DNA of 10,193 nucleotides from the NCBI GenBank assembly GCA_023424785.1, contig JAFADP010000172.1:1-10193 (forward strand). The letters are read 5' to 3'. Source of the stretch: Bacillota bacterium. GTDB taxonomy: Bacteria; Bacillota; Clostridia; Clostridiales; Clostridiaceae. The notes below the pieces were generated by a model, which had not been told where the DNA came from, did not search any database, and saw only the letters and a program-made list of their open reading frames with translations. Each line of letters starts with the position of its first letter. Position 1 is the first letter of the stretch. This document shows positions 1 through 6,391 of the stretch, piece after piece. Both the position numbers and the translations under genes were made by a program.

Positions 1-930
1 GTTTTAGGTAAAAGAATTAGAGAACTATATAAATCTGGTGGACAAAGTAGCTACATAATGTTATTATTTAGCGCTGACAGTTTTAATGATTTAATTAGTA
101 AGATTGAATCAACTAGCAGATTAGTAAGCATAGACAAAAAGATTGTTAAGGAACTAGAAGATAAACAAGATTCTCTTAATGAGAAAATTGCGTCTTTAGA
201 TGAAAAGGACAAGGAGCTTACAAAAATAAATAAGGAAACTCAAAAATCTTTAGATGAGTTCGAAGAGAAAAAGGCTGAACAAGAAACATTAGTTGTACAA
301 GTACAAGCTGAACAAGCTGAATTTGAAAGAGAATTCTTAGCTGTTTCAGAAAGACAATTAGTTACGCCACAATTCTCAGTTATAGAAAATTCATCAAGTT
401 CAATTGATGATTTAAATAGTGCAATTAGTCAATTAAGAAACATAAGAGATAACCAAATTAAGAGTGGAATAGTTACAGAAGAAATAAATAATAAGATTGA
501 AGCTGCAAAAAATAAAGTTTCGCAACTTCAAGCAGCAATAGATGCTGCAAATACTGCTAGTAAGCCAAATAGAGGAGATTCTACAGTATCTGCAACAGGT
601 AATGCAATAGTGGATTACGCATATAAGTTCCTTGGAACACCTTATTTATGGGGTGGGACAACTCCAAGTGGATTTGACTGTTCAGGATTTACTCAATACG
701 TATTTAGAAATGCGGCTGGAGTAAGCCTACCAAGAACAACATATGATCAAATAAATGTAGGAGTAGCTGTATCTTATAACGATTTACAACCAGGAGATTT
801 AGTTTTCCCTCATACTGGACATGTTGGTATATATGTAGGAAATGGACAAATGATACATGCGCCAAGTACTGGTGATGTAGTTAAAGTTTCAAGCGTATAT
901 AAATTCTACACAGCAAGAAGAGTAGTATAG
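1..930 (+). CDS. NlpC/P60-family cell-wall peptidase with N-terminal coiled coil (5' truncated by window edge)
   Basis: The reading frame is open from base 1, before the first in-window ATG at 58, and the residues before it (LGKRIRELYKSGGQSSYI) belong to the same protein. The true start and the signal peptide therefore lie upstream of the window. The first ~190 visible residues are a Lys/Glu-rich coiled coil of the kind found in PcsB/CwlO-type secreted hydrolases, followed by a Ser/Thr-rich linker. The last ~110 residues are an NlpC/P60 (C40) cysteine peptidase domain: YLWGG, DCSGF with the catalytic Cys at visible residue 227 (codon 679-681), HVGIY with His 274, and MIHAP with His 286. Enzymes of this family usually cut D-Glu/meso-DAP-type peptide links in peptidoglycan outside the cell. 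The catalytic triad looks complete. The exact bond cut and the physiological role (division, growth or spore wall) cannot be read from the sequence. Confidence 0.93.
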   Translation, partial: VLGKRIRELYKSGGQSSYIMLLFSADSFNDLISKIESTSRLVSIDKKIVKELEDKQDSLNEKIASLDEKDKELTKINKETQKSLDEFEEKKAEQETLVVQVQAEQAEFEREFLAVSERQLVTPQFSVIENSSSSIDDLNSAISQLRNIRDNQIKSGIVTEEINNKIEAAKNKVSQLQAAIDAANTASKPNRGDSTVSATGNAIVDYAYKFLGTPYLWGGTTPSGFDCSGFTQYVFRNAAGVSLPRTTYDQINVGVAVSYNDLQPGDLVFPHTGHVGIYVGNGQMIHAPSTGDVVKVSSVYKFYTARRVV

Positions 931-939
931 TTTGTATTT

Positions 940-973
940 AAAGACTAGGATTTTATTAATCCTAGTCTTTTTT
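940..973 (+). terminator. Rho-independent terminator after the NlpC/P60 gene
   Basis: A perfect 13-bp stem (940-952 pairs with 958-970, arm AAAGACTAGGATT) closes a 5-base loop and runs into a T tract, starting 9 bases after the stop codon. Confidence 0.93.
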
Positions 974-976
974 GTA

Positions 977-991
977 TATAATATGTATAAT
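977..991 (+). promoter_or_regulatory. Possible promoter(s) for trmN6-rsmI: two TATAAT boxes
   Basis: Two TATAAT hexamers (977-982 and 986-991) sit between the upstream terminator and the trmN6 ribosome site (AAGGAG, 1018-1023). No good -35 box stands 16-18 bases upstream of either, so the exact start of transcription is uncertain. The terminator before them means the operon needs a promoter in this gap. Confidence 0.35.
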
Positions 992-1029
992 AAAAGTACT
1001 TAGTTTACAATTTAGTTAAGGAGTGTTTT

Positions 1030-1770
1030 ATGGACGTTAAGATAAATATTGATGAAGGTGTTGATGATTTACAACTAAATGAGTTAAAGTTAATTCAAAA
1101 AAAACAAGGATTTAGGTTTGGTGTAGATGCAGTTTTATTATCCCATTTTGCAAATATAAAGAATAAGCATAGAGTTATTGATTTATGCACCGGTACAGGT
1201 ATAGTTCCATTTTTAGCTTATGGTAAATATGCACCAAAGGAAGTTATAGGCTTAGAAATACAAGAAGATATGGTTGAAATGGCTAATAGGAGCTCTGTAC
1301 TTAATGACACTACAGATGTAGTAAAATTTGTTCATGGTGATTTAAAGGATAAAGTATTACTAGATTCTTTAGGAAAATTTGATGTACTTACGGTTAATCC
1401 ACCATATAAACTAAATAATGCAGGAATAGTTAATCCAAATGATAAATTAGCAATAGCTAGGCATGAGGTGATGTGTACATTAGAGGATGTAATTGTAGCT
1501 GCTAGAAGATTACTTAAGGATAATGGAAGAATGTTTATAGTACATAGACCAGAAAGGTTGGCCGATATTTTTGGACTTATGAGAAAATATAAAATAGAGC
1601 CGAAGAGAGTTAGAATGGTTCAGCCTAATACTAAAAAGGCACCTAATATAGTTTTAGTAGAAGGTCAAAGAGATGGTGGGGCATTTTTAAAATGGGAAGA
1701 AACACTATATGTATATGATGACAATGGAAACTATAGTGAAGAAATAGATCGTATTTATGGAAGGAAGTAA
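1030..1770 (+). CDS. trmN6: tRNA1(Val) (adenine-N6)-methyltransferase family protein (YabB/TrmN6-like)
   Basis: A 246-residue class I SAM-dependent methyltransferase. The SAM-binding motif I is DLCTGTG at residues 51-57, with an acidic residue closing the next strand at Glu76 (GLEIQ). The N6-adenine motif NPPY lies at 123-126. The N-terminal LIQKKQGFRFGVDAVLLSHFA is typical of the YabB/YfiC group, whose E. coli member methylates A37 of tRNA1(Val). The substrate is transferred by homology and not shown here. The start is supported by AAGGAG six bases upstream. Its stop codon is 4 bases before the rsmI start, so the two are surely one operon. Bacillus subtilis has the same order, yabB-yazA-yabC(rsmI)-abrB, except that the small GIY-YIG gene yazA is absent here. 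Confidence 0.9.
   Translation: MDVKINIDEGVDDLQLNELKLIQKKQGFRFGVDAVLLSHFANIKNKHRVIDLCTGTGIVPFLAYGKYAPKEVIGLEIQEDMVEMANRSSVLNDTTDVVKFVHGDLKDKVLLDSLGKFDVLTVNPPYKLNNAGIVNPNDKLAIARHEVMCTLEDVIVAARRLLKDNGRMFIVHRPERLADIFGLMRKYKIEPKRVRMVQPNTKKAPNIVLVEGQRDGGAFLKWEETLYVYDDNGNYSEEIDRIYGRK
1761..1767 (+). promoter_or_regulatory. Ribosome binding site that fixes the rsmI start
   Basis: AAGGAAG overlaps the last codons of trmN6 and is 7 bases before the ATG at 1775. The in-frame ATG at 1757 lies upstream of this site and would add six residues (MEGSNY) not expected in the family, so 1775 is preferred. Confidence 0.8.
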
Positions 1771-1774
1771 TTAT

Positions 1775-2620
1775 ATGGAATATGGAAAGGTATATTTAGT
1801 ACCGACACCAATAGGTAATTTAAAGGATATAACATTAAGAGCATTAGAGGTATTAGAAAGTGTAGATGAAATTGCAGCTGAAGATACAAGACAAAGTTTA
1901 AAATTATTAAATCATTTTAATATAAAGAAGCCACTTTTTAGCTATCATCAGCATAATGAACAAGGAAAGAGTGATGAAATATTATCTAAGCTAGAATCAG
2001 GAAAGAGTATAGCTATAGTTACAGATGCAGGGACACCGGGAATATCAGATCCAGGAAGTGTTGTAGTTAGAAAGTGTATAGAAAATAATATACCATTTGA
2101 AGTTTTACCAGGAGCTACAGCTATCACAACAGCTTTAGTTTATTCTGGTTTAGATACTACGAAGTTTATTTTTAGAGGATTTATTCCAAGAGAAACTAAA
2201 GAAAGAAAAATCTTAGCAGAAGAAATTAAGGATAAAAAGGAAACATTAATTTTTTATGAATCACCACATAGACTTATAGAGACTTTAGATTATTTAAAGC
2301 AAACATTAGGTGATAGAAATATAGCTGTTTGTAGAGAATTAACAAAACTACATGAAGATATTTATAGAGGGACTATTGGAGAAGCTTATAATTGGTTTTT
2401 AAATAATAGACCAAGAGGAGAATTCGTGTTAGTGATTTCAGGTAAAAGTGAAAGTGAATTCAGAGCAGAAAAAGAACAAGAACTTAGTGGAGTAACAGTA
2501 GAACAACATTTAATGAATTTAATTAATAATGGAATTGATAAAAAAGAAGCTATAAAAATGGTTGCAAAAGAAAGAGAAATGCCTAAAAAAGAGGTCTATA
2601 AAATAGCAATTAATTTATAA
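1775..2620 (+). CDS. rsmI: 16S rRNA (cytidine(1402)-2'-O)-methyltransferase RsmI
   Basis: A 281-residue tetrapyrrole-methylase-fold (SpoU-unrelated) methyltransferase that 2'-O-methylates C1402 in the decoding centre of 16S rRNA. Family motifs are all present: VPTPIGNLKDIT at 9-20, AEDTR at 35-39, the glycine-rich TDAGTPGISDPG at 83-94, LPGATA at 111-116, FYESPHR at 160-166 and CRELTKLHE at 186-194. The length fits the family. It is translationally linked to trmN6 by a 4-base gap with the ribosome site inside the upstream gene. The C-terminal region (from about 243) is a short helical Lys-rich segment, as in other Bacillota RsmI proteins. Nothing is unusual. Confidence 0.97.
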   Translation: MEYGKVYLVPTPIGNLKDITLRALEVLESVDEIAAEDTRQSLKLLNHFNIKKPLFSYHQHNEQGKSDEILSKLESGKSIAIVTDAGTPGISDPGSVVVRKCIENNIPFEVLPGATAITTALVYSGLDTTKFIFRGFIPRETKERKILAEEIKDKKETLIFYESPHRLIETLDYLKQTLGDRNIAVCRELTKLHEDIYRGTIGEAYNWFLNNRPRGEFVLVISGKSESEFRAEKEQELSGVTVEQHLMNLINNGIDKKEAIKMVAKEREMPKKEVYKIAINL

Positions 2621-2623
2621 GTT

Positions 2624-2662
2624 AAAAGAGAGTCTACTAAAATGTAGCCTCTCTTATTTATT
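2624..2662. terminator. Bidirectional terminator between rsmI and abrB
   Basis: An interrupted stem (2626-2632 with 2649-2655, one mismatch, then 2634-2637 with 2644-2647; 6-base loop) lies in the 70-base gap between the convergent genes. A T-rich run follows on the plus strand, and four U residues follow on the minus strand. Confidence 0.75.
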
Positions 2663-2690
2663 TAATAGAATTATGTAAAATAATAATTAA

Positions 2691-2936
2691 TTACTTACCA
2701 ACTTTTAATTCTTCCATGCAGTTCTTACAGATGTTTTTACCTTTGTAGTTAACAACATCTCTAGCATCACCACAGAAGATACAAGCTGGTTCATATTTCT
2801 TTAATATGATTTGCTCACCATCTACATATATTTCTAAAGCATCTTTTTCAGCGATATCTAAAGTTCTTCTTAATTCTATTGGAATAACAATTCTTCCTAA
2901 TTCATCTACTCTTCTTACAACTCCAGTTGATTTCAT
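2691..2936 (-). CDS. abrB: AbrB-family transition-state regulator
   Basis: An 81-residue DNA-binding protein. Residues 1-47 (starting MKSTGVVRRVDELGRIVIPI) are the swapped-hairpin AbrB fold and are nearly identical to Bacillus subtilis AbrB, which represses post-exponential and sporulation genes during growth. The C-terminal part differs from Bacillus. It carries C52-x2-C55 and C70-x2-C73, a zinc-ribbon-like pair usual in clostridial AbrB proteins, so this half may bind metal and set oligomerization. AAGGAGG (2945-2951) lies 8 bases before the start. The gene is convergent to rsmI, as in Bacillus. Two tandem promoters and a Spo0A box lie upstream (separate entries), which suggests control by Spo0A and perhaps by itself. 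Many clostridia have several AbrB paralogs, so which one this is remains open. Confidence 0.95.
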   Translation of the reverse strand: MKSTGVVRRVDELGRIVIPIELRRTLDIAEKDALEIYVDGEQIILKKYEPACIFCGDARDVVNYKGKNICKNCMEELKVGK

Positions 2937-2959
2937 TTAAAATTCCTCCTTAAACAAGT

Positions 2960-2966
2960 TTCGACA
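2960..2966 (-). promoter_or_regulatory. Spo0A box (0A box) in the abrB leader
   Basis: On the minus strand this reads TGTCGAA, a perfect match to the Spo0A consensus TGNCGAA. It lies between the proximal abrB -10 box and the ribosome site, just downstream of the expected transcription start. In Bacillus subtilis, Spo0A~P represses abrB from boxes at a similar downstream position. The regulatory role here is inferred. Confidence 0.7.
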
Positions 2967-2967
2967 T

Positions 2968-2990
2968 TTAGCAGATTAATATTAGCAGAT
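2968..2990. repeat. Direct repeat TTAGCAGAT x2 at the abrB promoter
   Basis: Two identical 9-base copies (2968-2976 and 2982-2990) are separated by 5 bases, 14 bases start to start. They flank and overlap the proximal -10 box (2979-2984), and one copy abuts the Spo0A box. They are possible operator half-sites. Confidence 0.5.
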
Positions 2991-3007
2991 ATGTAATTAA
3001 AAGTCAA
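2979..3007 (-). promoter_or_regulatory. abrB: Proximal abrB promoter (sigma-A type)
   Basis: On the minus strand, TTGACT (3002-3007) is followed by a 17-base spacer and TAATAT (2979-2984). The -35 matches 5 of 6 and the -10 matches 4 of 6. Transcription would begin near 2972, just before the Spo0A box. Confidence 0.6.
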
Positions 3008-3067
3008 TAAAAAACTCTAAAAAAAAGTTTTAATTACAAAATTCTCTTTAAATTAATTCATAAATAA

Positions 3068-3096
3068 ACTATACTACCATAATTTTGAAAAGTCAA
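3068..3096 (-). promoter_or_regulatory. abrB: Distal abrB promoter (sigma-A type)
   Basis: On the minus strand, TTGACT (3091-3096) is followed by exactly 17 bases and TATAGT (3068-3073). Both hexamers match 5 of 6. It lies 89 bases upstream of the proximal promoter, giving a tandem arrangement as reported for Bacillus subtilis abrB. It has the better -10 of the two. Confidence 0.6.
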
Positions 3097-3316
3097 TAAC
3101 ATTTTATAAAATAAATGACAAAATAAACATTATAAAATATAGTCTATACTCTAATATTGTAGAATTATATTGGACAAGTTTAAAAAGATTAAATATATTA
3201 AAATAAAAAAAGAAAAAAAAGTAAAAATCAATTTAAAAGAATAGTTTTATTAATATATGTTAAGAATTATATATTATAATAACAAAAAAATAACATATAA
3301 GATAGGTGCAGGTAAC

Positions 3317-3345
3317 TTGTAATAAGTTTATAATTACTATATAAT
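3317..3345 (+). promoter_or_regulatory. Promoter of the DUF1836 gene (sigma-A type)
   Basis: TTGTAA (3317-3322), a 17-base spacer and a perfect TATAAT (3340-3345) lie 38 bases before the start codon at 3383. The spacing is ideal; the -35 matches 4 of 6. Confidence 0.6.
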
Positions 3346-3382
3346 ATAAATATTGAATTATACAAAAATGAGGTGAAATAAT

Positions 3383-3970
3383 ATGGTTAATAAAATTGAT
3401 AATGATTATATAAAAGAGATTGCAGAAGAAATATCTAATACATCAATGATACCTTATGAAGAGTTACCGAAATATGATCTTTTTTTATCTCAAGTAATAG
3501 ATTTTTTAAATGACAAATTCGTTGAAGATAAATACACTAATAATATAGTTCAAAATTATATAAAAAGTGAAGTTATTAGTAAGCCGGAGGATGGTAAAAA
3601 AAGAGGGTATACTAAAATACATTTAGTTCAACTTGTATTATTAAGCTATATGAGACCAATACTTACTACAGAGGAAATTAAAAAGGTCTTTAGTTTAGCT
3701 TTTAATGAAATAAATGATAGATCAGATGATATTATAGATTGGGAAACTGCATATAAATTATTTTTTGAAACTCAAGAAGAAAGTTTTGATAAACAGTTAA
3801 ATGCTACAGCAATAAATGATGAGAAGTTAGATTCAATTATTAAAGAGTTACAGTTAGATGAAAAAGATGAAAATAGTATTAGAACTTTTGTTATAGTATT
3901 ATCTTTAATAGCTCAAGCTAGTGCTATTAAAAAGTTGGTTCAAAAAATAGTAAAAGAATATCACTCTTAA
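3383..3970 (+). CDS. DUF1836-domain protein, possible helix-turn-helix regulator
   Basis: A soluble 195-residue protein with no membrane segment. Residues ~33-105 carry the DUF1836 signature (LFLSQVIDFLND, YTNNIVQNYIKSEVISKP, GYTKIHLVQLVLLSYMRPILTTEEIKKVF). The run VQNYIKSEVISKP...KRGYTKIHLVQL resembles the first helix-turn-helix and wing of MerR-type regulators (a Y..Ig.i.P...kr.Y layout), so a DNA-binding role is plausible but unproven for this family. The C-terminal half is helical and acidic. GAGGTG at 3370-3375 supports the start. It has its own promoter and terminator and is divergent from abrB, so it is a single-gene unit. Its target and function are unknown. Confidence is high for the family and low for any role. 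Confidence 0.85.
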   Translation: MVNKIDNDYIKEIAEEISNTSMIPYEELPKYDLFLSQVIDFLNDKFVEDKYTNNIVQNYIKSEVISKPEDGKKRGYTKIHLVQLVLLSYMRPILTTEEIKKVFSLAFNEINDRSDDIIDWETAYKLFFETQEESFDKQLNATAINDEKLDSIIKELQLDEKDENSIRTFVIVLSLIAQASAIKKLVQKIVKEYHS

Positions 3971-3974
3971 TTTT

Positions 3975-4003
3975 AAGCTACCGATTTAATTGGTAGCTTT
4001 TTT
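3975..4003 (+). terminator. Rho-independent terminator after the DUF1836 gene
   Basis: A 10-bp stem with one G-T pair (AAGCTACCGA at 3975-3984 with 3990-3999), a 5-base loop and a run of T starts 5 bases after the stop codon. Confidence 0.93.
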
Positions 4004-4011
4004 GTTATAAT
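4003..4011 (+). promoter_or_regulatory. Extended -10 promoter for the nuclease-helicase gene
   Basis: TGTTATAAT is a perfect extended -10 element (TGnTATAAT). It begins at the last T of the upstream terminator's T tract and has no good -35 box at the usual distance. The ribosome site GAGAGGA follows at 4027-4033, and the start codon at 4040. Confidence 0.5.
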
Positions 4012-4039
4012 AAAATAGTAATGTAAGAGAGGAATACTT

Positions 4040-6349
4040 ATGAAAGAGAAATTACTATTTAAAGAATCCGTTAGAGGAATAGTTGAATATGTACTGAAGT
4101 CTGGAAGTTTAGATGATAGATTTGTATCTAGGGGTCGTGCTATAGATGGAACAATTGCTCATGGAAAACTTCAAAAAGATAATGCAATAGTATATGAGAA
4201 TTATGAGAAAGAAGTAAGAATGCAACATGAATTTCATAAAGATAATATAGTTTTATTAGTAGATGGCAGAGCTGATGGAATTATAAATGAAAAAGGAAAT
4301 ATAATTATAGAAGAGATAAAATCAACTTATATGGATTTAAGTTATTTATATGAAGACTATAACTTACTTCACTGGGCTCAAGGAAAGTTTTATGGTTATA
4401 TTTATTGTATAGATAATAATGTGGAAAGTATAACTATAAGATTAAGTTATTTTAATATAAATACAGATGAGGTGAGATCTTTTGATCATATATATAGTCT
4501 AAAGGAATTGGAGAGCTTTGTATATGAGTTAGTGAATAAGTATTTGGAAACATTAGCTTTAAAAGAGTCTTTTAAGTTAGAGAGGGATAAAAGTATAAAA
4601 GAGTTAAAATTTCCATTTAAAACATATAGAAAGGGGCAACGAGAATTAGCAGTAAGTTGTTATAGTAATATAAGAAAAAAAGGAATATTATTTGCACAAG
4701 CTCCTACAGGAATAGGAAAAACTATATCTACTATTTTCCCAGCATTAAAGGCAATTGGAGAAGGAATGGGAGAAAAGATAATATATTTAACGGCCAAAAC
4801 GATAACTAGAACTGTAGCAGAAGAGGCATATATTAAATTGTTTAAAAACAACTTAAAGTTTAAGGTAGTTACTATCACCGCAAAGGAAAAAATATGTCTT
4901 AATAATGAAGTAAAATGTAATCCTGATGATTGTATTTATGCAAAAGATTATTTTACAAAAATAAATGATGTAATAAATAGCTTAATAAAAAGCAATAATA
5001 TATTTTTTAGAGATGAAATAGTTAAGTATGCTAATAAATATAAGGTATGTCCTTTTGAACTTTCTTTAGACTTAAGTAATTGGTGTGATGGTGTTATTTG
5101 TGATTATAATTATGCTTTTGATCCAAGGGTAAAGCTAAAAAGAATATTTGAAGATAGAAATGAAGATAATATATTACTAATAGATGAAGCCCATAATCTT
5201 GTTAATAGGGCTAGAGAAATGTATAGCTGTACTTTACAAAAAAGCAAAGTAATGCTTGTTAATAAGATTATAAAGGGAAAAGTACCAAAGTTATATAAGA
5301 TTTCTAATTCTATAAATAAAGAAATGATACATATAAGAAGAGAATTAGAAGAGATAAATAAGAATTTTAAATATCACAATGAAGAATACAAAGAATTAAT
5401 AAAGCTATTAAGAGTATTTGTTAATGAAGCAGATAATTACTTAGTAAAAAGTAAGGGAACAGAGGGATATGAAGAGGTATTAGAGTTCTATTATGAAGTA
5501 AGGAGCTTTATTGTAGCAAGTGAATTATATGATAAAGAGTATACAACTATTTTAAAAAATAATAAAAATGAATTTAGTATAAAAATATTTTGTATTAATC
5601 CTGCTAAAAATTTAAGGCAAGTTATCAAAAGTACCTACTCTAGTATTATATTTTCAGCAACATTATCTCCTGTAAAATATTATGTTGACTTAATAGGAGG
5701 AGATAAAGAAAGCTTTAAATTAAGATTTGATTCACCATTTAAAAAAGAAAATTTATCAACATATTTATACCCTTTAGATATGAGATATGTTAATAGAGAA
5801 AAGAATATTGACATATTATGTAATGTTATGTATAAGTTTGTTAATGAAGAAAAAGGCAATTATATGGTCTTTTTACCTTCTTTCGATTATCTATATAAAG
5901 TATATTCAAGATATATAGAACTGTATGGAGAAAAGGGAACTATAGTACAAGAAGAAAATTTGTCGGAAATTAAGAAAGAGGAGTTTTTAAAATCCTTTAA
6001 TGAAGATAGTAATATTATTGGATTTACAGTTGTAGGTGGAATGTTTTCAGAAGGTGTAGATTTACCAGGCGATAAATTGATTGGAGCTATTATTGTAGGA
6101 GTTGGATTTCCTATGGTTTCTATTGAAAATAATATAATAGCAGAATACTTTGATTCAAGTGGCTTTGATTACTCATATACATATCCAGGAATAAATAAAG
6201 TTCTTCAATCAGCAGGAAGAGTAATAAGAACGGAGAATGATAAAGGTAGAATATTATTAATAGATAAAAGATATACAGATTCTAAATATAAGTTTATTTT
6301 ACCTAAGGAGTGGGAGATAAAAGAATATATATTTAACTATAAGAAATAA
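4040..6349 (+). CDS. PD-(D/E)XK nuclease fused to XPD/DinG-type Fe-S DNA helicase
   Basis: A 769-residue protein with two parts. Residues ~10-170 form a Cas4/RecB-type nuclease domain: RGRAIDGTIAH with His41, GRADG with Asp79, the active-site EEIK at 91-94 (Glu92, Lys94) and QxxxY at 114-118. Residues ~191-769 form a superfamily 2 XPD/Rad3/DinG helicase: YRKGQRE, Walker A APTGIGKT (221-228), four cysteines placed for a 4Fe-4S cluster (286, 293, 298, 337), DEAH (382-385), FSATLSP (538-544) and motif VI QSAGRVIR (723-730). All catalytic motifs look intact, so ATP-driven 5'-3' unwinding with end cleavage is expected by family, in DNA repair or recombination. Exact substrates are unknown. Two extra cysteines (349, 354) follow the cluster. 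It stands alone after a terminator. YihY-type and SSB genes follow on the same strand. Confidence 0.92.
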   Translation: MKEKLLFKESVRGIVEYVLKSGSLDDRFVSRGRAIDGTIAHGKLQKDNAIVYENYEKEVRMQHEFHKDNIVLLVDGRADGIINEKGNIIIEEIKSTYMDLSYLYEDYNLLHWAQGKFYGYIYCIDNNVESITIRLSYFNINTDEVRSFDHIYSLKELESFVYELVNKYLETLALKESFKLERDKSIKELKFPFKTYRKGQRELAVSCYSNIRKKGILFAQAPTGIGKTISTIFPALKAIGEGMGEKIIYLTAKTITRTVAEEAYIKLFKNNLKFKVVTITAKEKICLNNEVKCNPDDCIYAKDYFTKINDVINSLIKSNNIFFRDEIVKYANKYKVCPFELSLDLSNWCDGVICDYNYAFDPRVKLKRIFEDRNEDNILLIDEAHNLVNRAREMYSCTLQKSKVMLVNKIIKGKVPKLYKISNSINKEMIHIRRELEEINKNFKYHNEEYKELIKLLRVFVNEADNYLVKSKGTEGYEEVLEFYYEVRSFIVASELYDKEYTTILKNNKNEFSIKIFCINPAKNLRQVIKSTYSSIIFSATLSPVKYYVDLIGGDKESFKLRFDSPFKKENLSTYLYPLDMRYVNREKNIDILCNVMYKFVNEEKGNYMVFLPSFDYLYKVYSRYIELYGEKGTIVQEENLSEIKKEEFLKSFNEDSNIIGFTVVGGMFSEGVDLPGDKLIGAIIVGVGFPMVSIENNIIAEYFDSSGFDYSYTYPGINKVLQSAGRVIRTENDKGRILLIDKRYTDSKYKFILPKEWEIKEYIFNYKK

Positions 6350-6391
6350 ACATTATATTATATACAAATAGAAAGGAAATATGGTGATATT

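Larger units (their letters stand above)
2937..3382. other. 446-base regulatory region between divergent abrB and DUF1836 genes
   Basis: No coding region or RNA gene is seen. The abrB-proximal part holds two abrB promoters, a Spo0A box and a direct repeat. The middle (about 3196-3240) is an A-rich homopurine-like run of the type that bends DNA, a plausible landing area for AbrB, which prefers curved AT-rich DNA. A perfect 9-bp inverted repeat (TATATGTTA at 3254-3262, TAACATATA at 3291-3299) lies before the DUF1836 promoter. It may be a regulator site or a chance event in such AT-rich sequence. Confidence 0.7.

Noticed and set aside
1757..1774. Earlier in-frame ATG for rsmI at 1757
   Set aside because: The AAGGAAG ribosome site lies after it, and the extra residues are not part of the family's start.
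3196..3240. A-rich run that could be a U-tract on the minus strand
   Set aside because: No stable hairpin adjoins it and no minus-strand gene lies upstream.
4660..4878. 72-codon open frame on the minus strand
   Set aside because: It lies wholly inside the helicase domain on the opposite strand, with no ribosome site and no recognisable protein features.
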